Below, piece after piece: positions 8,689 through 17,306 of a DNA stretch of 64,000 nucleotides. Under the pieces are notes generated by a model. It made no database searches and was not told the origin of the DNA. It saw nothing but the letters and a program-made list of their open reading frames with translations. The position numbers and the translations under genes are program-made. How positions within the stretch are numbered: the first letter of the stretch is position 1; each line of letters opens with the position of its first letter. Origin of the DNA: Sandaracinobacteroides sp039808025 (GTDB taxonomy: Bacteria; Pseudomonadota; Alphaproteobacteria; Sphingomonadales; Sphingomonadaceae); assembly GCA_039808025.1 (NCBI GenBank), contig JBDHSK010000011.1:12168-76167 (forward strand), written 5' to 3'.

Positions 8689-9249
8689 ATGAGAGGGATT
8701 GAACTGACGGGAGTGCTTGCGGCGCTCACCCTGGCGATCGGCGGCGCGTCGGCGGCGCACGCGCAGGATAAGGGCACGCCGGTTCCCGTGTCGTGGAAAA
8801 TGGCCGGGGCCTCGATCCATACCCAGATCAACCACGACAATTCCGGGCCGCCCGCCAGCGCTACCCACAGCCGCGTCAAAGGCACTTTCGGCATAGGCAG
8901 CGTGTTCGCGATGGTCGAACCGATTGTCATCCCGGTCACCCGCTGCCCCAAGAATGCCAAATATGAATATAAGATCCGCGCCGCGACCAACGTCGTCACC
9001 TTTGACGACAATCTTGACCAGATCGCCTATACGCTGAACAACGGCTATGCCTGCCAGTTCGAGGACGGCACGATCACGTCGGAAATCAATTATGACGTGT
9101 CGGGCGGAACCGGCCGTTTCAAGGGGGCAACCGGCAAACTTACCGCGCGTGTGAGCCCCGAGGCGCTGTCCTATCCCGAGTGGAAGGGCGAGTTCAACAA
9201 TTCGATCTATACCACTGAGGGCGTTGTCTATCTTCGCGACCAGCACTGA
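8689..9249 (+). CDS. exported small beta-barrel-like protein (allene-oxide-cyclase/dirigent-like pattern)
   Basis: 186 residues from ATG 8689, with AAAGGAGA upstream. Residues 1-25 are a signal peptide ending in AHAQD. The mature part is beta-rich and contains DVSGGTGRFKGATGKL near residues 140-155, a pattern seen in allene oxide cyclase barrel-like and dirigent-like bacterial proteins. Two cysteines (TRCPKN and GYACQF) could form a disulfide. It probably works in the periplasm or outside. Its place between an MFS permease and a sigma/anti-sigma pair suggests a ligand-binding or ligand-modifying accessory role. The family call is tentative. Confidence 0.6.
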   Translation: MRGIELTGVLAALTLAIGGASAAHAQDKGTPVPVSWKMAGASIHTQINHDNSGPPASATHSRVKGTFGIGSVFAMVEPIVIPVTRCPKNAKYEYKIRAATNVVTFDDNLDQIAYTLNNGYACQFEDGTITSEINYDVSGGTGRFKGATGKLTARVSPEALSYPEWKGEFNNSIYTTEGVVYLRDQH

Positions 9250-9352
9250 TCGCAGAGCGGACAATTGACGACAGGTGCGCGCCCGACCCGGATTTGATAC
9301 ACCCCGTCCGATGGTCGGCCGCGTGCCGCTTGCAATGGGGATATGCCATGCG

Positions 9353-9925
9353 ATGAAGGATCGGGCGGATTCGATATCGTCCTCCGATGGTCAGACAGCG
9401 GCGATCGACCCCGATCGCCGCTGGCTCGACGCGCTCGTCCGTCGCTATACGCCCGCGCTGCACCGCTTTTTCGAACGCCGACTCGATCGCCAGGCCGATG
9501 TGCACGACCTGGTCCAGGATGTATTTCTGCGCCTGTCGCGCATGGACGGCGCCCACACGATCGAAAAACCCGAAAATTATCTGTTCACCACCGCGTCGAA
9601 CGCCCTGCGAGATCATATCCGCTGCCAGACCGTGCGACAGTCGCATCGGCACGATCCGATCCACGAAGCGCAAAGCGGTACTCTGCCCAGCTGCGACGTC
9701 TCGCCGTTGCAGATCGTCGAGGGCCGGCAGGCGATCCACGCATTGCAGCGCGCTCTGCACGACCTGCCCGAAAGGACGCGCGACATTTTCGTGCTGCGCA
9801 TGATCGAGGGTCAACGAACGGTTGATGTCGCCCAAGTAATCGGCATATCCACGCGTGCGGTGGAAAAACACTATGCAACCGCCCTGGCGCGGGTTGCCGG
9901 GGCACTAAGGGCGTATCGTGATTGA
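9353..9925 (+). CDS. ECF sigma factor, FecI-like
   Basis: 190 residues if translation begins at ATG 9353; an upstream in-frame GTG at 9275 is possible but would add a proline-rich extension. Sigma region 2 is seen as LVRRYTPALHRFFERR and VHDLVQDVFLRLSR (about residues 30-65). Region 4 is seen as LHDLPERTRDIFVLRMIEGQ, then VDVAQVIGISTRAVEKHYAT. It would direct RNA polymerase to receptor genes when released by the signalling partner. The stop overlaps the FecR-like gene by eight bases, which implies translational coupling. The likely target is the STN receptor just downstream. Confidence 0.9.
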   Translation: MKDRADSISSSDGQTAAIDPDRRWLDALVRRYTPALHRFFERRLDRQADVHDLVQDVFLRLSRMDGAHTIEKPENYLFTTASNALRDHIRCQTVRQSHRHDPIHEAQSGTLPSCDVSPLQIVEGRQAIHALQRALHDLPERTRDIFVLRMIEGQRTVDVAQVIGISTRAVEKHYATALARVAGALRAYRD

Positions 9926-10961
9926 CCAGGATGACAATGATGGCACGGGCCATCCCGCGCCGTCGGCGCTGGCGGACCAGGCCATCCGGTTGGCGGCCGC
10001 GCAATGGCATGCGCGGCTGAACGACCGGTCCAGCCCCCACGACCTGCGGCGATTCAACTCATGGCTTGCCGCCGATGCGCGCCATGCCGCCGCCTATGTC
10101 GAGGTTGAGCGTGCGGCGGAGAAGGTGCGCGCGCTGGCGCAGGCACCCGAAATCCTGGCGCTGCGGGACGAAACCCACGCCCGGCTCGCCGCCCGGCGAC
10201 CACGTGCAAGTTGGCAGCTGCCCCGCATCGCGGCTGCGCTTGCGCTGGTGGTGGTGGTGGGTGGTCTGGCCTGGATGGAGAGCGAACCGGCACGGCGGGG
10301 CAACGGAACGGTGGCGATCTCGGCGACCGGCAAGATCTTTCAGACCGGTGCCGACGAACGGATCGACGTCCGGCTTGCCGACGGGTCGCGTGTCCGTCTG
10401 AACACGCAAAGCAAGGTCCGCATCAGCTATACCGAAGGTGCGCGTCAGGTGGCCCTGCTCGAAGGACAGGCATTGTTCGATGTGGCAAAGAACCCGCGGA
10501 GACCCTTCACGGTGACCGCACGCGGCGACAGTGTCACAGCACTAGGCACCCTGTTCGACGTGCGCCTGGACGAACAAAGGCTGCGCGTCGCGCTGGTTGA
10601 GGGGGCAGTTGTCGTGCGCAGCGGATCGCGCGACGTCGCGACGATGAAGCCGAACGACGTACTGGTCATTCAAGGTGGCCGTGCCGTTGTGTCGCATTAT
10701 GCGGATATGCGGCGTTTCGTCAGCTGGCAGGACGGACTGATGGTTTTCGACAACACGCCACTGGCCGAGGCGGTGGCCGAACTTAACCGCTATGAAAAGC
10801 GGCCGATCGTCCTGGGCGACGCGCGCGTCGGGTCAATTCGGGTCAGCGGAACGTTCGAGGTCGGGCACAGCGCCGAATTCCTGACATCCATCGAACAGAT
10901 CCTGCCAGTTCGCGTCGTGCAGAAAACTCCAGAGATGATCGTAATCTCTTACGCAAAATAG
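9918..10961 (+). CDS. FecR-type anti-sigma/sigma regulator
   Basis: 347 residues from GTG 9918, overlapping the sigma gene. A cytoplasmic DUF4880-like region opens the protein (ADQAIRLAAAQWHARLND, RFNSWLAADARHAAAYVEVE). One transmembrane helix lies near residues 100-117 (AAALALVVVVGGLAWM). The FecR domain follows (ISATGKIFQTGADERIDVRL, ALLEGQALFDVAKNPRRPF) and a C-terminal STN-like segment (DNTPLAEAVAELNRYEKRPI). In the Fec paradigm the periplasmic end senses the signalling domain of a loaded receptor and controls the sigma factor. The adjacent receptor has such a domain, so the three genes form a complete set. Confidence 0.92.
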   Translation: MIDQDDNDGTGHPAPSALADQAIRLAAAQWHARLNDRSSPHDLRRFNSWLAADARHAAAYVEVERAAEKVRALAQAPEILALRDETHARLAARRPRASWQLPRIAAALALVVVVGGLAWMESEPARRGNGTVAISATGKIFQTGADERIDVRLADGSRVRLNTQSKVRISYTEGARQVALLEGQALFDVAKNPRRPFTVTARGDSVTALGTLFDVRLDEQRLRVALVEGAVVVRSGSRDVATMKPNDVLVIQGGRAVVSHYADMRRFVSWQDGLMVFDNTPLAEAVAELNRYEKRPIVLGDARVGSIRVSGTFEVGHSAEFLTSIEQILPVRVVQKTPEMIVISYAK

Positions 10962-11051
10962 CAATTAACTTGCCGTAAGAGCAGTGAATTGCGTATAATA
11001 CCTACGGCTTGTCGCACCATTCCACTGCATCTGGTTGCCGAGCGTGGCGCA

Positions 11052-13625
11052 ATGTGCGATGCGCATCATCACGCCGTGCGAAAGAACACGGCAGCCCCGG
11101 CGACGCGTCCGGCGGCGAGCATGGGAGGGATCGGGACAATAGCCGGGAATCGCCTGATCGCCGCGACCTGTTCGCTGCTGTCCGCCGCAGTGATCGCCGC
11201 AGTGATCACCGCAGTGATCGCCGCCAGCCCCGCCGCGGCGCGAACGGGCGAGGCGCGTGTGCGGGTGGAGATCCCCGCCCAGGATCTGGGGTCCGCACTT
11301 GTCGAACTGGGCCGACAGGCGGGGCTGTCGCTGTTGTTTGATCCGGCGCTGGTGCGCGGCAAACGGTCGCGCCGCGTTTACGGCAGTCTGCTTGTGTCGC
11401 GGGCATTGGATCGAATGCTGGCGGGAACGGGACTGACAGTTTTCCATACCGGGAACGGATCGCTGGTCGTGGTGGCCGCTCGGCAGCAACCCCCGCGTCC
11501 GCAACACTTGCGCCGCCCCCGCGAAGTGGTTCCCGGCCCTCCCGCCACGCTGGGAACCGGGCTGGCAGACATCATCGTCACCGCACAGAAAAAGGCCGAG
11601 CTGCTTCAGGACTTGCCCATTTCGATCGTCGCGCTCGACGCGGAGGATATCCGGCGGCTGCGGATCGACGAAATCGGCGATATCGGTCATGCTGTTCCCA
11701 ACGTCCAGATGCAGTCGCATCCGAGCGGCCAGTCGTCGCAGCTGATCGTGATCCGCGGGATCGGGGCGTCGGACAATCAGCTGACGCAGGATCCCAGCGT
11801 CGCGGTCTATGTCGACGGTGTCTACGTTGCGCGGGTGCAGGATATGGGACGCCAGATCGTCGACCTGGAACGCATCGAGGTGCTGCGTGGGCCGCAGGGC
11901 ACGCTTTACGGCCGCAACGCGACTGGCGGCGCGATCAATTTCGTCACACGCCTGCCCGAGTTCGGCGCCTGGCACATCGATGCGACCGCGACGGTCGGCG
12001 CGTTCAACGAACGCAGCGGGTCCGTCACGGTCAATGTCCCGGTCGGCGGCGATCTGGCCACACGCCTCACCTATGTCGCGACGCGCCGCGACGGGCCGGT
12101 GCGCAATCGCGGTACCGGGGCGCGAACCTTCGGCGCCCGACATCGCGACACTTGGCGCGCCGACCTGCGCTGGCGGCCAGACGCTGCGTGGACGCTGCGC
12201 TATGTCTTCGATCGGTCCAACACCGCAGATACCGCCTTTTACATCCAGGCTGCACCCGGCGGCAGCCAGACCCAGCGTCCGGATTCCAGCAGCACCGACG
12301 TCCGCGATTTCCGGCCCAGTCCCATCGATTCGACCGGTCATTCGTTGACGATCGACTGGTACGCGGGCGATCGTTTCGCGATCAAGTCGATCTCCGCCTA
12401 TCGCACTCTCGATCACCATAGTTATCAGGATTATCTCTCAGGATCTTTCAGGGCAAAGGCGGCGCTGATCGGCGCGTCGGACATAAGCCAGCAGCAGTGG
12501 AGCCAGGAGGTGCAGTTGCTGGGCACCGCTTTCGGCGACAGGCTCGATTATGTCGCGGGCGCCTATTATTTCGCTGAAAAGGCGCATGGGCTCAGCCGTG
12601 CGACGCTGCCGCCGGAACAGACCATCCTGCGGTCGTTCAGCCGGATCAGCAACCGCGCCTATGCCCTTTATGCGCAGGGAACGATGACTCCACGTCTGCT
12701 GGACGGGCGGCTGCATCTGACGCTGGCGGGACGCTGGTCGCGTGACGAGCGTTCGGCAGTGGTTGCGCGGGGAACCGAAGCCCTTCCAGCGGGTCGCATC
12801 GTGCCCGACAATCCCGTCCAAGGCGACCGCAGCTTCGACGATTTCAGCCCGACGCTGTCGCTGGCGTTTGACATCACGTCGGGAACGATGGTTTATGCCA
12901 AGCGCGCCGAAGGTTATAAGACGGGCGGGTTCAACCTGCGGTCGGGCACAACGGCAGCATTCCGCCGCGGGTTCAACCCCGAACGGGTCACATCCTATGA
13001 AATCGGGTTGAAATCGGAACTGTTCGAGCGGCGTTTGCGATTCAACATGGCGGCGTTCCGGGCCGATTATGACGATATCCAGCTGACGCTGGTCAATGTC
13101 GACGACGCGACATCGTCGAACACGATCAATGCGGGCAGCGCGGTGATCGCGGGGGTCGAGGCCGAGCTGACGGCCAGGCCGTGGGAGGCGCTGCAGATCG
13201 GGGCGAGCTTTGCCTGGCTGAACCCCGATTACAGCCGGATCGTCGATGCCGACGGCCAGGACATCACCGATGCCTATCGCTTTGCCGTGCCCGCCAGCAG
13301 CTTCAACCTACAGGCGCGTTATCGCTTTGCACAAACGATCGTGGGCCGCCCGGTGCTTGACCTGAGCTATAGCTGGCAGGGCGGCCATGCGAGCGCGACA
13401 ACGACCAGCCGGGCGTTCTCCTTTCCAGCCTATGGGCTGCTCAACGCACGGCTGGAGATGGCCGAACTGCCAGTTCCCGGGCGTGGCGGCATGGTGGCGC
13501 TGGCGCTCTGGGCCAGGAATCTGGCCGACACGAAATACTGGTTCATCAACGGGTCGCTGTTCGGTGGCTATCGCGCGTGGGGCGAACCGCGCACCTTTGG
13601 CGCCGACCTGAGCTGGCGGTTCTGA
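11052..13625 (+). CDS. TonB-dependent transducer receptor with N-terminal STN domain (paralogue 2)
   Basis: 857 residues from ATG 11052. ATG 11121 is an alternative start, and a TTG at 10989 also stays in frame; none has a good ribosome site. A long hydrophobic signal (IAATCSLLSAAVIAAVI) is followed by an STN domain (RVEIPAQDLGSALVELGRQA to GNGSLVVV, about residues 70-140). A TonB box-like DIIVTAQKKAE, the plug (VLRGPQGTLYGRNATGGAIN) and a barrel ending SWRF follow. It should both import its ligand and signal to the FecR-like protein encoded upstream. It is strongly similar to the receptor at 4989 over plug and barrel, so the two likely arose by duplication with gain or loss of STN. Confidence 0.92.
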   Translation: MCDAHHHAVRKNTAAPATRPAASMGGIGTIAGNRLIAATCSLLSAAVIAAVITAVIAASPAAARTGEARVRVEIPAQDLGSALVELGRQAGLSLLFDPALVRGKRSRRVYGSLLVSRALDRMLAGTGLTVFHTGNGSLVVVAARQQPPRPQHLRRPREVVPGPPATLGTGLADIIVTAQKKAELLQDLPISIVALDAEDIRRLRIDEIGDIGHAVPNVQMQSHPSGQSSQLIVIRGIGASDNQLTQDPSVAVYVDGVYVARVQDMGRQIVDLERIEVLRGPQGTLYGRNATGGAINFVTRLPEFGAWHIDATATVGAFNERSGSVTVNVPVGGDLATRLTYVATRRDGPVRNRGTGARTFGARHRDTWRADLRWRPDAAWTLRYVFDRSNTADTAFYIQAAPGGSQTQRPDSSSTDVRDFRPSPIDSTGHSLTIDWYAGDRFAIKSISAYRTLDHHSYQDYLSGSFRAKAALIGASDISQQQWSQEVQLLGTAFGDRLDYVAGAYYFAEKAHGLSRATLPPEQTILRSFSRISNRAYALYAQGTMTPRLLDGRLHLTLAGRWSRDERSAVVARGTEALPAGRIVPDNPVQGDRSFDDFSPTLSLAFDITSGTMVYAKRAEGYKTGGFNLRSGTTAAFRRGFNPERVTSYEIGLKSELFERRLRFNMAAFRADYDDIQLTLVNVDDATSSNTINAGSAVIAGVEAELTARPWEALQIGASFAWLNPDYSRIVDADGQDITDAYRFAVPASSFNLQARYRFAQTIVGRPVLDLSYSWQGGHASATTTSRAFSFPAYGLLNARLEMAELPVPGRGGMVALALWARNLADTKYWFINGSLFGGYRAWGEPRTFGADLSWRF
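11184..11219 (+). repeat. three tandem 12-bp repeats inside the receptor signal peptide
   Basis: The unit GCCGCAGTGATC occurs three times in a row (third copy starts ACC). It encodes AAVI-AAVI-TAVI in the hydrophobic core of the signal peptide. Loss or gain of a copy would keep the reading frame. Confidence 0.85.
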
Positions 13626-13976
13626 GGGCCGCCGATAAGTGCCCGGCCAGTCGCAGAGCATCTGCTGGTGCACGAAACGCAGCACCGGCTTGCGGCTGTT
13701 GGTGCGAGCCTTGGCATAGAGGCTGCGAATCTGCGCCTTGATCGTTTCGGGCGACAGTCCTGCGTCGGTGGTGATCCGCAACGTCGAAAGCCCCGCGGCA
13801 ATACCTTTCAGGGTGCGGACCTCGGCCGAGGTCAGGCGGCAGCAACCAGCGATCAACCGGGGGTTGAAACGCGCGAGTTGCGGTTCGTCGACAATCATCA
13901 GTGCCGTTGGCACTTCGAAATAGCCGCTGATGTGATCGCGCGTCACCGACACCGGCGTCAGCCCCCCCGCCTGAGC
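13623..13976 (-). pseudogene. LuxR-type helix-turn-helix regulator remnant
   Basis: The minus frame reads DHISGYFEVPTALMIVDEPQ, ARFNPRLIAGCC, RLTSAEVRTLKGIAAGLSTL, ITTDAGLSPETIKAQIRSLY and AKARTNSRKPVLRFVHQQML. The second half matches a LuxR/GerE HTH: the helix pair around GLS...DAGLSPETIKAQIRSLYAKA. The frame stays open in both directions (13308-14072), but the C-terminal extension merely runs antisense into the receptor gene and the N-terminal extension looks non-coding. No sensor domain is present. It may be a decayed regulator of the neighbouring receptor or a short orphan HTH protein. Confidence 0.5.
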
Positions 13977-14085
13977 CGTCGCTTTATTTGATGGGCAGTG
14001 CCGGGCTTCCATGATGCAAGGGGAGCCTTGCGGCATCTGCATCAATGAAAGTCTCGGCCGGGCCGATGGCATAAGCCTCGTCAGT

Positions 14086-14117
14086 CAATATGCATGAGCA
14101 GATGATCATGCTATATT
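14086..14117. promoter_or_regulatory. imperfect inverted repeat upstream of the metalloprotease
   Basis: CAATATGCATGA at 14086-14097 faces TCATGCTATATTG at 14105-14117; the arms match except for one extra base. This AT-rich element lies about 65 bases before the metalloprotease start and could be an operator or part of its promoter. Confidence 0.35.
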
Positions 14118-14183
14118 GGGCAGCCGGCACAAGTGTTACTGTTCGCCGTCCAGCTTCGGTTGATGACAATAGGGAGGGTCATC

Positions 14184-17100
14184 ATGCGGGCAACATGCGC
14201 GATTGCCGCCATGTCGATCATGGCGAGTGTGTTGATGGTCACGGCATCGGCGCGGAATATCCGCGATCACCGCAACCCCAGCCGGGCCGGCAGCGCTTAC
14301 GATATGGGCGGACCACCGCTGCTTGAGGTGCCACTTACGTTCGGGCCGTTTAAGATGCTCCAATGTGAAACGCGCAACGCCACGGCCGGGGCAGACCCAG
14401 TGCTGCACCTGCTGCGTGGTGCAGACCCCGACGGGGCAGTGACGCAAGTTGCCATGGATGATGACTCGGCCGGCAATCTGAATGCGCGACTGCGCTATCG
14501 GGTCTTATTTTCTAGGCGCTATCTGCTGGTGCTGCGTGCGGCACACTCGTCCGCGACCGGCAAGGCAGACCTGTGGTGCGATGGCGTGAAACTGCGATCG
14601 CAGGCCCCGGTGGGTGGCAGTTTCAAGCGTCTAGAGCAGTTGAGGGCCGGCGAACGGCTGCAAACGGTGACGCTCCCCCGGGGTCCGCAGGGCCATCGTC
14701 TTTATCTGCTCGATGATGAGGGTAATTTGCTTTATCGCCAAACCAGTGGTGCGGCTGACAGCGCAACCATCGATGCGCCATCGCAATCCATGTTGAATGC
14801 CATGGTCGGCGCCGCCGACAGTGAGGCTACCGGGCTGATCCGACTGGTGCGCAACGATGCACCATTGTCGGGCCACGACAGTGACGGCGATGGCCTTGGC
14901 GACGAGCTTGAGCAGTTCATCGGCACCTGCAGCAAACGCCAGCAGGTGCTTGGGAACTGGGAATGTTCCCGCAGCACCGACATGCGCGACACTGATGGCG
15001 ACGGCCTTTCCGACAAGGTTGAATTTCTGGGCGATGTCGCGGCTGCGCCCTATCAGCATCTGCCTCGCTGGGGGGCCAACCCGTTGCACAAGGACCTGTT
15101 CCTTGAGGTGGATTACGGCAAGCGCAACCCCGGCGATTCTACCGTGACGCTTTCTCCTGGTAAAGCCCGCATCATGGCGGCAATCTATGGCGACACCGAG
15201 ACCAGCCCGCTGCTGCGGCTGCGCAACGCCCAGTCATTGAACAACCCTGATGGCCAGTCGGGGATCGCGCTGCATTTCGACAGCGGCGTGACTCCGGCTG
15301 CCGATGCCCCGGCAACGGATTTCGTCCTTTACGGTGACTGGGGTGGCCATAATGACGTGGCTGCCGTCAGAAATGGAACAGGATGGAAGCGCGCCGATCC
15401 GGACGCGGCGCGCCAGTCGATGATGGCGTCGCGTCGGCAGCCCTATTTCCATTACGCGCTTGGTGACCCGACATCTGGCGGGCAGGCGCCGAACCTGGTT
15501 CCCTTCCTTAACCTGCCGTTGTTCAGTGGTCTAACCGCAGCGCATGAGCTTGGCCATACACTGGGGCTTGAACATTATGGCCCCCACGGAGTTGAAGTAG
15601 AAATCGGCGACAAGAAGATTGAGGCCAACTGCAAGCCGAACTACCCAAGTGTCATGAGCTATGCCTTCCTGGGGCAGTCTGGCATCTCGTTCTCGGGCGG
15701 TTTCGGGCGGTCTGTCATCAACAATGTAAACCTGAAGGAATGGCATGCGGTGTCTTCGCCTGCCGGCGTACCAGGCCGCCGCTACCTTGAGCAGTTGAGA
15801 GACGTATTCGGGTTCGGTGTCGATATCCAGGAGGGTTCGATTGACTGGAACCGCGACGGCGTGATTTCCCAAACACCGGTCAGGGCTTATGCCAACGACA
15901 ATGGGTCGGGTTGCGAATTCACCCGATTCAACAAGATTATTGCACCGGGCCTTGCCGATGGCGCTGTGTCGCTGGCCCGGCTTGGCTCGCGCACTTTCCT
16001 TGCCTATATCGACGAGCGCGATCGCCGGCTGCATATCTCGCACTCTGATGACCCAATGCACTGCCTGGAGATCAACAGCAGTTGCGGATCGTTCACCGAC
16101 AGTGTGCCTTCGGGTCCGTGGTGGGTTCGCCTCAACCGAAACGCCAACATGCGTTCGGTGGATATGGCCGTGATCAATACCTCGGTTGGCCGACGTATCC
16201 TTCTGGTGCTGCGATCGACACTGGGGCTGTTCGAGGCGCGCATGGGTCTTAATGGAAAGCCTGACAACTTCCGGATGATAGAGGGGCCACCAGTTCCCGA
16301 TACTGAGCTGTCGCTGGCGAGTGATGGACAAACCAGCTGGTTAGCCACCCGGGAGACCGACGGCCTTGCAGCCGTGCGGACCCGCGACAGAGCAGGCAAC
16401 TGGTCGGCGCCGCAGACCATGCTGGATGCTTCCGACGGCAAGCCCTTTACGCTTCCGTTTTTGTCGTCGCCCGGGCTTTACTGGAGCACGCTTGAAGGCG
16501 GGCGGCTGTATGCGGCGCTGCCGGTGGCACCAGAGGGCAAGATCGTGTTGCGCTACCTGAGGCCTGATGGGCGCTGGAGCCGCCCCGGATGGAACAGTGA
16601 TGCTTTCGGCACCAGGAGTACCGGGCGGCCGGCAATTGCTATGCAGCCGGCGGCCAGTGGGGCGACCATTCCCGGGCGGATGTGGATTGCCTATCTTGAT
16701 AAACGTGATGCTGATCAGAACAGCGGTATACGTATTCTGACATTGGCCGCCAGAAGTCTGCAAAAATCAGATGGCGTGCAGTTCCGTAACGGATGGTTCG
16801 ACAATTCCTGGTTTTACGGCAACGGTGTCGATCTGCTCTTTGAACCGGGCAAGGACGACCAGTTGCGGCTGGCGGCGGCCACTGCCATAGTGAAGGACGG
16901 TGTGCGGCAGCCACATGTCATTGAAATGCGGCCGCTGGCTGGTGGAATCGTCAATTTCATTCAGCGTAACTGGGATGATTGGGAGGCGCTGGGAATTGGC
17001 CTGTGCCAGGTGCGGGATTTGGGGGGCGGGGATATGCACTGCCCTCCATGGCCCTTCAAGGCGCCAGCCGTCTTTACAGGAACGCCGGCTCCGCTTCCCG

Positions 17101-17243
17101 GACCGACGCCGCCGGATACCCACCCGTCAGGCATGCAATGCATTATCGCCTGCACGCGCGAGATGCAGCAGTGCATCAGAGAGCATGAGGCCACCCCCGG
17201 GACCTGCCGCGCGATAGCCCGTCAGTGCCGCCGCCAGTGCTGA
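14184..17243 (+). CDS. large secreted zinc metalloprotease with Ca-binding-like repeats and a six-Cys C-terminal tail
   Basis: 1019 residues from ATG 14184, which has GGGAGG seven bases upstream. A signal peptide ends near ASARN (residue about 24). Calcium-type DSDGDGLGDE and DTDGDGLSDK loops lie near residues 232 and 269. A metzincin-like zinc motif HELGHTLGLEH (ligands about H454, H458, H464, general base E455) follows, with a possible Met-turn in PSVMSYAF near residue 490. The next 450 residues look like a repetitive beta-propeller region. The protein ends in a 34-residue tail with six cysteines. It is probably an extracellular protease; the AprI-like inhibitor at 55.8 kb might protect the cell, but that link is inference. 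Confidence 0.82.
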   Translation: MRATCAIAAMSIMASVLMVTASARNIRDHRNPSRAGSAYDMGGPPLLEVPLTFGPFKMLQCETRNATAGADPVLHLLRGADPDGAVTQVAMDDDSAGNLNARLRYRVLFSRRYLLVLRAAHSSATGKADLWCDGVKLRSQAPVGGSFKRLEQLRAGERLQTVTLPRGPQGHRLYLLDDEGNLLYRQTSGAADSATIDAPSQSMLNAMVGAADSEATGLIRLVRNDAPLSGHDSDGDGLGDELEQFIGTCSKRQQVLGNWECSRSTDMRDTDGDGLSDKVEFLGDVAAAPYQHLPRWGANPLHKDLFLEVDYGKRNPGDSTVTLSPGKARIMAAIYGDTETSPLLRLRNAQSLNNPDGQSGIALHFDSGVTPAADAPATDFVLYGDWGGHNDVAAVRNGTGWKRADPDAARQSMMASRRQPYFHYALGDPTSGGQAPNLVPFLNLPLFSGLTAAHELGHTLGLEHYGPHGVEVEIGDKKIEANCKPNYPSVMSYAFLGQSGISFSGGFGRSVINNVNLKEWHAVSSPAGVPGRRYLEQLRDVFGFGVDIQEGSIDWNRDGVISQTPVRAYANDNGSGCEFTRFNKIIAPGLADGAVSLARLGSRTFLAYIDERDRRLHISHSDDPMHCLEINSSCGSFTDSVPSGPWWVRLNRNANMRSVDMAVINTSVGRRILLVLRSTLGLFEARMGLNGKPDNFRMIEGPPVPDTELSLASDGQTSWLATRETDGLAAVRTRDRAGNWSAPQTMLDASDGKPFTLPFLSSPGLYWSTLEGGRLYAALPVAPEGKIVLRYLRPDGRWSRPGWNSDAFGTRSTGRPAIAMQPAASGATIPGRMWIAYLDKRDADQNSGIRILTLAARSLQKSDGVQFRNGWFDNSWFYGNGVDLLFEPGKDDQLRLAAATAIVKDGVRQPHVIEMRPLAGGIVNFIQRNWDDWEALGIGLCQVRDLGGGDMHCPPWPFKAPAVFTGTPAPLPGPTPPDTHPSGMQCIIACTREMQQCIREHEATPGTCRAIARQCRRQC

Positions 17244-17306
17244 GTATGCCCGGCGCTTTTACACCGCCTCTGGCGGAACGAAGCCTGAACGCATATCTTT
17301 TGGCGC

